Shown in pieces: positions 58,116 through 64,000 of a stretch of 64,000 nt of DNA. Made by a program: the position numbers and the translations under genes. A model generated the notes under the pieces. That model ran no database searches, was not told the DNA's origin, and saw only the letters and a program-made list of their open reading frames with translations. The first letter of the stretch is position 1. Each line of letters begins with the position of its first letter. Source of the DNA: Oscillospiraceae bacterium (GTDB lineage Bacteria > Bacillota > Clostridia > Oscillospirales > Oscillospiraceae); NCBI GenBank assembly GCA_018265835.1, contig JABLYK010000001.1:52278-116277 (forward strand), given 5' to 3'.

Positions 58116-59864
58116 ATGCATTTCGATCGAACGAAGCGCGGCGTTTGTCTTCTTCTGGCGGCGGTTTTGCTGCTGGCGCTGCTGGGCGGCTGTGCGCAGG
58201 AGAACCACGCCGGTCTGCCCTTGCGCGACGCTTATTGGACCGACGGCTACATTGACATGGTGGCCTTTGAGCAGATGGAATATGTCCGGCCGGATCTGGA
58301 CGCGTTTATCGGGCAGGTGGATGAACTGATCGGCAGACTGCAGGCGGAGGATCTTTCTTCATTTTGGGCCAGGCGCGCGCTCGGCGAGATCGACAAGGCG
58401 TATTTCACCTACAACACCATGGCGACACTGGCGCAGATCCGTCACGACATCGACATGACGGACGCCTACTACCGGGATGAGAATGCCTACTGCTCCAGCG
58501 GCAGCATTGAGCTGGAGCAGAAGATGGATGAGCTGTACGCCGCGTGCGCGGCATCGCCGCTCGCATCCGCGCTGGAGGATTTCTATGGAGAAGGATCCCT
58601 CGGGGGTTATGACGGGGACGCTGCCGATCCGGAGGAATACGTTGCCCTCCTGCATCAGGAGAACGAGCTGCTTGTCGATTATTACGATCTGACGGCGGAT
58701 ATGACGCTCTCCTATGAGGGCGCGGACTACACGCTTGGCGAGCTGTATTCTGCGGCGGATGCCGGCGAGCTTGGCGGCTTGACGCCGGAGTCGGCGCTGG
58801 AGCTGTACTACGACACGTTCAACGAGTGCGTTGGCGCGATCTACGTGGAGCTGGTGAAGGTTCGGCAGCAGATGGCGGCGCTGTACGGCTACGACTCCTA
58901 TGTGGAGATGGCCTACGACTTCAACGGCCGGGCATATACGCCCGATGATATGCAGGCATACACCGCTGCGATCCGGGAGCAGCTTGTGCCGCTTTATCGC
59001 CGCGCGGGTACGTCCGGCCTGCTCGACCGCGCGGGCGATACCGCCGCGATGAAGTCACGGAAGGCGCTGCGCGCCGTGGAGCGGGCGGCCAACGCCATGG
59101 GCGGTGCGGCGCAGGAGGCGATGGAGTACCTGTTGGCCTATGGACTGTACGACATCGGCGGCTCGCACACGAAGTATGGCGGCTCGTATGAGGTTTATCT
59201 GGAGGATTACGAATCGCCGTTTGTACTGGCCAACAGCATCGGCTATTCGGAGGATACGCTTACGATTGCACATGAGTTCGGACATTTTGTGGATGACTTT
59301 GTCAACTACGGCATGTACAAGAGTACGGATGTGAACGAGACGATCTCGCAGACAATGGAGTATCTTACATTGTGCTATTTGCAGGACGATGCGCTCCGCG
59401 AGGAGCTGACGCAGTATAAGCTGGTCGATACGCTGCGGCTCTATGCCGAGCAGGCAAGCTACAACGCGTTCGAGGAGCAGGTGTACGCCCTGCCTGCGGA
59501 TCAGGTGACGCTGGAGAACATCAATGCCATCTCTTTGCAGACGTCGCGGGATTATGGCCTGATTGACGCGTGGAGTGACGACTATTATGCCAAGAGCTGG
59601 ATCGACATCACGCATTTTTTCGATTCGCCGCTGTATGTGATCGGCTACTGCGTGTCAGACAGTGTTGCAGTGCAGATGTATGAGCGGGAGCTTGTGGCCC
59701 CCGGTGAAGGGCTTACGGCGTTTTATGACTACGTCGATCAGGCGCCGGAGGAGACGTTTGCCGGCCTTGTCGCCCGCTGCGGGCTGGAGGATCCGCTTTC
59801 CGCTGGCCGGATCACCGCGCTTGCTGAAATGATGGAACAACAGCTTTTTGAAGCAACCGTGTGA
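58116..59864 (+). CDS. M3-like metallopeptidase lipoprotein
   Basis: A 582-residue exported protein. The N-terminus LLLAAVLLLALLGGC is a lipoprotein signal with lipobox LGGC. The mature part is a helical oligopeptidase F/M3-like protein with the zinc motif TIAHEFGHFVDDFVNYG (HExxH, about residues 389-393), NETISQTMEYLTL with the third zinc ligand Glu about 27 residues later, and a Tyr/His-rich C-terminal region (YVIGYCVSDSVAVQMYE). Most M3 peptidases are cytoplasmic, so a surface-anchored form is worth noting. It would process extracellular peptides. It starts after AAGGAGGGCGCTTTT, opposite the ribosomal operon. Confidence 0.9.
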   Translation: MHFDRTKRGVCLLLAAVLLLALLGGCAQENHAGLPLRDAYWTDGYIDMVAFEQMEYVRPDLDAFIGQVDELIGRLQAEDLSSFWARRALGEIDKAYFTYNTMATLAQIRHDIDMTDAYYRDENAYCSSGSIELEQKMDELYAACAASPLASALEDFYGEGSLGGYDGDAADPEEYVALLHQENELLVDYYDLTADMTLSYEGADYTLGELYSAADAGELGGLTPESALELYYDTFNECVGAIYVELVKVRQQMAALYGYDSYVEMAYDFNGRAYTPDDMQAYTAAIREQLVPLYRRAGTSGLLDRAGDTAAMKSRKALRAVERAANAMGGAAQEAMEYLLAYGLYDIGGSHTKYGGSYEVYLEDYESPFVLANSIGYSEDTLTIAHEFGHFVDDFVNYGMYKSTDVNETISQTMEYLTLCYLQDDALREELTQYKLVDTLRLYAEQASYNAFEEQVYALPADQVTLENINAISLQTSRDYGLIDAWSDDYYAKSWIDITHFFDSPLYVIGYCVSDSVAVQMYERELVAPGEGLTAFYDYVDQAPEETFAGLVARCGLEDPLSAGRITALAEMMEQQLFEATV

Positions 59865-59873
59865 ATTGATCGA

Positions 59874-59906
59874 AAAACCGGCGCCGTATCTACGGCGCCG
59901 GTTTTC
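59874..59906 (+). terminator. Terminator of the M3-like peptidase gene
   Basis: AAAACCGGCGCCGTA/TACGGCGCCGGTTTT, a 15-base perfect stem with a 2-base centre, starting 10 bases after the stop codon. Confidence 0.85.
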
Positions 59907-59993
59907 TGCCCCTTCCGCGGCGACGTCCGGGAACGGGGGAAGCGCCGCTCCCGGACGCTGGAGGATCATGCGGGGCGGATGTGCCGGAAGTGT

Positions 59994-60022
59994 TTGAAAA
60001 ACGAAAGGATGACCGCTATAAT
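59994..60022 (+). promoter_or_regulatory. Promoter of the LysR gene
   Basis: TTGAAA (59994-59999), 17 bases, TATAAT (60017-60022), 32 bases before the ATG. Confidence 0.7.
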
Positions 60023-60054
60023 ATTGATAACATTCATGAAAAGGAGTAAAAGGC

Positions 60055-60942
60055 ATGGAGCTGAAAAACCTGCGGACGTTCCAGGCGATCGTCGATCACG
60101 GGAGCTATCAAAAGGCGGCGCAGTTTTTGGGATATACGCAATCCACCATTTCCGTGCAGATTCAGCAGCTGGAGGAAGCGCTCGGCGTGCCGCTGTTTGA
60201 GCGGGTGGGGCGCCGGATGGTGCTGACGCAGGTGGGCGAGCAGGCGCTGGTGCAGACGCGCGAGCTGCTGCGCGCGGCCGACCGGCTGGCCGAAATCGGG
60301 CAGGAGGGAAAACGCCTCACCGGGACGCTGCGCGTCGATCTTCCGGAAACGCTGCTTTGCTACCAGCTCACGCCGGTGATCAAGGCGTTCCGGGAGCAGG
60401 CTCCGAAGGTGCGGCTACTGCTCCACAACTGCGGCAATCTGAAGATGACGGAGGATGTGCGGGACGGCATCTGTGATCTGGGGCTGGGCTACACGGCGGA
60501 GTGGAACCGCGAGTCGCTCATGGTAGAGCCGGTCGGTATGCAGGTCGAGCTTGTGCTGCTGGCAGCGCCCGGCTTCGAGTACCCGGATTTCACCACGCCG
60601 CACCAGAGGAAGCCGACCTCGCTGATTATGGATGAAACGGACAGCCTGTTTCGCCGCCAGCTGGAGCACGATCTCTGGGCGCGTGACATTGTTTTGGACG
60701 AGACCATTGAGCTTTGGGGTACGGAAGCGATCAAACGCTGCGTCATGGAGAATCTGGGCTTTACCTATCTGCCGCGCGCGGCCGCACAGGAGGAGCTGGC
60801 AAGCGGAAAGCTGGTGGAACTGGAAGCGCCCGTTTCCGGCGTATGCTATCCCCTGCTGTCCGTCCGGCATAAAAACCGGTGGGTCACGCCGGCAATGGAG
60901 CTGTTTTTGCAGCTGCTGCGGGAGCATCTGGGCGGGCGCTGA
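60055..60942 (+). CDS. LysR-family transcriptional regulator
   Basis: A 295-residue regulator with the N-terminal winged helix (LRTFQAIVDHGSYQKAAQFL, then GYTQSTISVQIQQLEEALGV) and a periplasmic-binding-protein-like effector domain (GTLRVDLPETLLCYQLTPVI, LPRAAAQEELASGKLVELEA). It starts after AAAAGGAG. It is convergent with a LysE-type exporter. LysR proteins usually control divergent genes, so its target may not be that exporter, although the functional pairing is suggestive. Confidence 0.93.
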   Translation: MELKNLRTFQAIVDHGSYQKAAQFLGYTQSTISVQIQQLEEALGVPLFERVGRRMVLTQVGEQALVQTRELLRAADRLAEIGQEGKRLTGTLRVDLPETLLCYQLTPVIKAFREQAPKVRLLLHNCGNLKMTEDVRDGICDLGLGYTAEWNRESLMVEPVGMQVELVLLAAPGFEYPDFTTPHQRKPTSLIMDETDSLFRRQLEHDLWARDIVLDETIELWGTEAIKRCVMENLGFTYLPRAAAQEELASGKLVELEAPVSGVCYPLLSVRHKNRWVTPAMELFLQLLREHLGGR

Positions 60943-60944
60943 TA

Positions 60945-61538
60945 TTACCGCGGCCAGACGAGACTGACGGCGCAAAGCGCAAGCGCGCAGGCCATGACGA
61001 TGTCGACCGCCCTGCGGTGATTGGCAAACAGCTTTTGCAGCGACGCCCCGGCGAACAGCCACACCAGATTGGCGACCGGACCGGTGAACGGGAGAAACAG
61101 GCCCACGCCCAGCAGCGTCCAGAAGGAATCGGTATAGGGCAGCACGAACGAGGCCAGCGCCGTGAGGCAGAATACAATGACCTTTACGTTGGTAACCTGC
61201 ACGAGCAGCCCGGTGCGAAAGCTGGGCGCGCTGCTGTCGTCCGCTTCTGCCGTGCCGGAGGAGCGCAGCATGTGCCATGCCATCCACAGAATGTATGCCG
61301 CCCCGACCCACGAGAGGATGTTGACGTAGCGGCCCAGTACGTCGCCCAGCAGGCGGTTGATGAGCACCGCTGCGAGCGCGTCAATCAGGAAGCCGACGAA
61401 CATGCCGCGCCACTGCCGCAGCGCTGGCCCCCTGCCGTAGCGCAGGGCGGCGGACAGGGAGCACAAATTTGCCGGGCCCGGCGTGATTGCGGTGACGTAG
61501 CAATAGAGCAAAAACGAGGGAATGACGGAGACGGGCAT
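60945..61538 (-). CDS. LysE/RhtB-family amino acid exporter
   Basis: A 197-residue membrane protein with about six helices. FLLYCYVTAITPGPANLCSL is the hallmark N-terminus, RQWRGMFVGFLIDALAAVLI follows, VTNVKVIVFCLTALASFVLP is the central NxK-type segment, and FTGPVANLVWLFAGASLQKL the later one. It exports amino acids or related solutes. I start it at the ATG at 61538; a GTG at 61547 is an alternative. With a lysine-controlled carrier next door, lysine is a candidate substrate, but the sequence does not prove it. Confidence 0.88.
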   Translation of the reverse strand: MPVSVIPSFLLYCYVTAITPGPANLCSLSAALRYGRGPALRQWRGMFVGFLIDALAAVLINRLLGDVLGRYVNILSWVGAAYILWMAWHMLRSSGTAEADDSSAPSFRTGLLVQVTNVKVIVFCLTALASFVLPYTDSFWTLLGVGLFLPFTGPVANLVWLFAGASLQKLFANHRRAVDIVMACALALCAVSLVWPR

Positions 61539-61570
61539 GGGAAACACAGCCTTTCTTTTCTGTTGGGGTC

Positions 61571-61599
61571 ATTATAGCAGCGGACAAATCATTTGAAAA
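61571..61599 (-). promoter_or_regulatory. Promoter of the LysE-type exporter
   Basis: On the minus strand TTTTCA (61599-61594), 17 bases, TATAAT (61576-61571). An inverted CAAACGTT/AACATTTG motif lies just upstream (about 61611-61626). Confidence 0.65.
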
Positions 61600-61660
61600 G
61601 CGAAAGGATTCAAACGTTAACATTTGCTATACCGATGAATAGAACGCGGCGAACAAGAAA

Positions 61661-61701
61661 ACCGCCCTCCGGATGCCAATCACTCGCATCCGGAGGGCGG
61701 T
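61661..61701 (-). terminator. Terminator of the NhaC-family carrier
   Basis: ACCGCCCTCCGGATGC/GCATCCGGAGGGCGGT, a 16-base perfect stem with a 9-base loop; on the minus strand it is followed by TTTTCTTG. Confidence 0.88.
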
Positions 61702-61741
61702 CTGTTTGGTTTATCTGCGGCGATTGCGCCGCAACGGCGGT

Positions 61742-63472
61742 TCAGGCAGAAGCCTGCGGATTCTTCTTGCTCGAAATCGAACGGATGACGAAGAGCGCGC
61801 CGATGGTCAGTGCCACACCAATGATGAGGCAGATGACGACATTCTGAACAAAGCCGGCGATGACGTAGTTGACGAAGCAGATGATACCGACGGTGCCTGC
61901 GTAGGGGAGCTGCGTGGAGATGTGGTTCACGTGGTTGCACATTGCACCGGCAGAGGCCATGATGGAGGTGTCGGAAATCGGGGAGCAGTGGTCGCCGAAG
62001 ACCGCGCCTGCGAGGCACGCGGACACGCCGATGATAAACAGCGTGGAGTCTGCGGGGAACACATAGGTGACGATCGGGATCAGGATGCCGAAGGTGCCCC
62101 AGCTCGTGCCGGTCGAGAAGCTCAGCAGGCAGGCGACGAGGAAGATGATGGCGGGCAGGAAGCTGAAGAGCGCGCCGGCGGCGGAGCTCATCACGGCGGA
62201 GACGAAGTACTTTGCGCCGAGCAGGCCGGTCATGTTTTTCAGAGAGGTTGCGAAGGTGAGGATCGTGATGGCGGGCACCATGTTGATGAAGCCCTGTGGC
62301 ACGCAGGACATGGAGTCCTTAAAGCTGATGAGCCGTCTGCACCAGAAGTAGATCAGGGTGAAGATCAGCGCGATCAGGGAGCCCCACGGCAGCGCGACAA
62401 ACGCATCCGTGTTGCCGAACGCACCGATGAAATCGCCGCAGTAGTCGCCGCCGACTTCCCAGTAGCCGCCGACATACACAAGGCCGATGAAGCAGGAGAT
62501 GATCAGGACGATGACGGGGAGAACCAGGTCAATCACGCGGCCCTTCGGGTTGAAGCTGCCGGCATCCAGTCCCTCGTCCACGCGGTCGCCCGTGGTATAC
62601 AGGTCGCCGTTGAGTCTGGCGTTCATCTCGTGCAGGCGCATCGGGCCGTAGTCGAACTTCATCAGGATGAGTGCGATGATGAATACAAACGTCAGCAGGG
62701 AGTAGAAATTGTAAGGAATGGCGCGGACGAACAGCTCAATGCCATTGTAGTCCTCCACGACGCCGGAAACGGCGGCAGCCCAGGAAGAGATCGGTGCGAT
62801 CATGCAAACCGGCGCGGCCGTAGCGTCGATCAGGTAGGCGAGCTTGGAGCGGGAGATTTTGTGCCGGTCGGTGATCGGCTGCATCACGGAGCCGACGGTC
62901 AGGCAGTTGAAGTAGTCGTCCACGAAGATCAGCACGCCGAGGACGAAGGTGGCGAACATGGCGCCGACGCGGGTCTTGATATGCGTTTCCGCCCAGCGGC
63001 CAAACGCGGCGGAGCCGCCCGCGCGGTTGATGAGCGCGACCATGATGCCGAGAATGACGAGGAACAGGAATATACCGGCGTTGTCCGCAACGGCGGGGAC
63101 AATGCCGTCGTTAATGACGGTGTTCAGTGCGCCGATCGGCTTGAAGTTCATGCAGAACAGTCCGCCGAGCACAATGCCGACGAACAGGGAGGAGTAGACC
63201 TCCTTGGTGATGAGCGCGAGCGCGATGGCAACGATCGGCGGGACGAGCGCCCAGAACGTAAAGGCCATCCGGCTTTCCGAAGTCAGCTCGCCGGTGCCTT
63301 CGCACTCGCCGCATTCCTCGCCGTTGACCAGACCGGTGCCCTCGCAGGTGGAGCAGACGATGCTGCTTGCGGGGGCGTCTTCGTCGCCGGCGGCGAACGC
63401 GAACACGGTGAGCATGGATACGACCATGACAACCAGCATCAAAATGGTCAGAATTCTGCGTCTTGTGTTCAT
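61742..63472 (-). CDS. lysW: NhaC-family carrier under a lysine riboswitch, probable lysine transporter
   Basis: A 576-residue membrane carrier. A signal-like N-terminal helix (ILTILMLVVMVVSMLTVFAF) is followed by a short loop with two CxxCxGTG motifs (Cys 40/43 and 54/57), as in the DnaJ zinc domain, and then about a dozen helices of the NhaC fold: VLIFVDDYFNCLTVGSVM, DATAAPVCMIAPISSWAAA, FSTGTSWGTFGILIPIVTYV and AGAVFGDHCSPISDTSI. By sequence alone it is a Na+/H+ antiporter, but it is preceded by a clear lysine riboswitch, and riboswitch-controlled NhaC members have been predicted to be lysine importers (LysW). The ATG follows GGAGGATTTTAAC. The Cys motif is unexplained. Confidence 0.88.
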   Translation of the reverse strand: MNTRRRILTILMLVVMVVSMLTVFAFAAGDEDAPASSIVCSTCEGTGLVNGEECGECEGTGELTSESRMAFTFWALVPPIVAIALALITKEVYSSLFVGIVLGGLFCMNFKPIGALNTVINDGIVPAVADNAGIFLFLVILGIMVALINRAGGSAAFGRWAETHIKTRVGAMFATFVLGVLIFVDDYFNCLTVGSVMQPITDRHKISRSKLAYLIDATAAPVCMIAPISSWAAAVSGVVEDYNGIELFVRAIPYNFYSLLTFVFIIALILMKFDYGPMRLHEMNARLNGDLYTTGDRVDEGLDAGSFNPKGRVIDLVLPVIVLIISCFIGLVYVGGYWEVGGDYCGDFIGAFGNTDAFVALPWGSLIALIFTLIYFWCRRLISFKDSMSCVPQGFINMVPAITILTFATSLKNMTGLLGAKYFVSAVMSSAAGALFSFLPAIIFLVACLLSFSTGTSWGTFGILIPIVTYVFPADSTLFIIGVSACLAGAVFGDHCSPISDTSIMASAGAMCNHVNHISTQLPYAGTVGIICFVNYVIAGFVQNVVICLIIGVALTIGALFVIRSISSKKNPQASA

Positions 63473-63490
63473 GTTAAAATCCTCCAAACT

Positions 63491-63526
63491 AAAAAATGTC
63501 GTGAACAAAGTGCTGTTCACGACATT
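63491..63526 (-). terminator. Riboswitch-controlled intrinsic terminator
   Basis: On the minus strand AATGTCGTGAACA/TGTTCACGACATT, a 13-base stem, then TTTTTT, between the aptamer and the NhaC ribosome binding site. It is the expression platform. Confidence 0.85.
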
Positions 63527-63552
63527 GCAAGAATACAAAACCAGATTCGTCA

Positions 63553-63712
63553 ATGACAGCGCTCCGCTTACGCGACAGTCCGCCGGATGTTCTCCGACGG
63601 CCCAGGAACCCAACAGTCAGGAAACTGCAAAGCCCTTCGGCGGTAACCCCTTTTCCTTCCCCGGTTCCTGCCGGCTTTGCGAAGGTACTGATGATGACCG
63701 CGCCTCTATCAT
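63553..63712 (-). promoter_or_regulatory. Lysine riboswitch (L box)
   Basis: The minus strand carries the L-box core in order: GATAGAGGCGCG, CATCAGTA, AAAAGGGGTTACCGCCGAAG, CTGTTGGG, GGACTGTCGCG and a closing GCGCTGTCAT. The P1 helix forms from ATGATAG (63712-63706) and CTGTCAT (63559-63553). The 160-base length suits the aptamer. High lysine should favour the terminator at 63491-63526, shutting off the carrier. Confidence 0.93.
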
Positions 63713-63730
63713 GCCTATGAAATTAAACAC

Positions 63731-63760
63731 AGTATAGAGTGCGGGGCACCGGATTGTCAA
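63731..63760 (-). promoter_or_regulatory. Promoter of the lysine riboswitch transcript
   Basis: On the minus strand TTGACA (63760-63755), 18 bases, TATACT (63736-63731), just before the aptamer. Confidence 0.75.
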
Positions 63761-63854
63761 CCATTTTTTAATTTTTCGTAAATTTTGATGGGAAATCCGA
63801 ACATAAGCTGGGGAGAACCGGCGAAAACGGTCGGCAATTTACAAAAATGAACAC

Positions 63855-63890
63855 AAAAAACAGCTCCGAAACACTTGTTTCGGAGCTGTA
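63855..63890 (-). terminator. Terminator of a minus-strand unit to the right
   Basis: ACAGCTCCGAAACA/TGTTTCGGAGCTGT; on the minus strand it ends in TTTTTTGTG. It implies a minus-strand transcript coming from beyond the window. The region 63891-64000 has no gene I can support. Confidence 0.7.
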
Positions 63891-63959
63891 AGGAAGAATC
63901 GGGAAGCGGAATGCGGAATTTTCGCGCTTGCGCAGCGTCAGAACAGAACGAGCCCGTAC

Positions 63960-63983
63960 CCCCGGACGCAGGCTTGACCTGCG
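63960..63983. repeat. 24-base dispersed repeat, copy 2
   Basis: Identical over 24 bases to 38103-38126 (CCCCGGACGCAGGCTTGACC plus TGCG). It sits in non-coding sequence at the window edge and may be part of a longer element. Confidence 0.6.
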
Positions 63984-64000
63984 GACGGGAAAGGAAGAAC

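Noticed and set aside
1..64000. tRNA, rRNA, prophage, integrase, transposase genes or a replication origin
   Set aside because: None seen by eye in the intergenic stretches or among the proteins; a tRNA search program was not available.

Overview
The window reads as one contiguous, GC-rich, gene-dense chromosome segment of an anaerobic Firmicute, most likely a gut Clostridia of the Oscillospiraceae type. The support is: strong AGGAGG-type ribosome binding sites, frequent GTG/TTG starts, TTGACA/TATAAT promoters, many ferredoxin/flavodoxin and radical-SAM proteins, a short archaeal/eukaryal-type ProS, lysine (L-box) and ArgR-type regulation, and dispersed palindromic repeats of the kind seen in gut Clostridia. 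The taxonomic call is inference; there is no rRNA, tRNA or CRISPR in the window. About 60 protein genes are supported, three of them short (27, 54 and 56 codons).

Layout. 0-12 kb: proS; an amber-interrupted gene divergent from an XRE regulator; an autonomous mini-gene for a 27-residue peptide; a palindromic repeat; folC-ruvX-lipoprotein; an AEC carrier; trkH; an SDR enzyme; an OmpR/VanS-like two-component pair; and a Crp/Fnr regulator divergent from a ferredoxin. 12-25 kb: a complete arginine pathway on the minus strand, argG then argH-argC-argJ-argB-argD-argF-carA-carB. CarB is fused in frame to diaminopimelate epimerase. The argG promoter is overlaid by ArgR-type boxes. 25-30 kb: glutamine-dependent nadE, then larB-larC (nickel-pincer cofactor synthesis) behind a Crp/Fnr gene with a perfect palindrome at its promoter. 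30-35 kb: HAD phosphatase, fchA-like cyclodeaminase and folD (one-carbon metabolism), then a P-type ATPase.

35-45 kb is more accessory: a third Crp/Fnr gene, TetR divergent from a flavodoxin-ferredoxin fusion, a second palindromic repeat, a low-GC islet (a 56-residue ribbon-helix-helix protein, a candidate terminated leader RNA and a SLOG-like protein), a cyclase, a GyrI-like protein, an 853-residue protein joining a degenerate KaiC-like domain to a PEP-synthase ATP-grasp domain, and cardiolipin synthase. 45-55 kb: a PurN-like protein lacking two of three catalytic residues sits behind a glycosyltransferase-CsaB fusion; then a histidine phosphatase-GNAT fusion, YgiQ, two small DUF genes, a GlcD-like FAD oxidase, a SpoU methyltransferase and two acetyltransferases. 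55-58 kb: rpmG-secE-nusG-rplK-rplA, ending without rplJL. 58-64 kb: an M3-like lipoprotein peptidase, LysR, a LysE-type exporter and an NhaC-family carrier controlled by a lysine riboswitch, so most simply a lysine transporter.

The most unusual items are the CarB-DapF fusion, the 27-residue mini-gene, the KaiC-like/PPDK_N protein, the degenerate PurN beside the CsaB fusion, the ribbon-helix-helix/leader RNA/SLOG islet, and the lysine-riboswitch carrier with a DnaJ-like cysteine motif.
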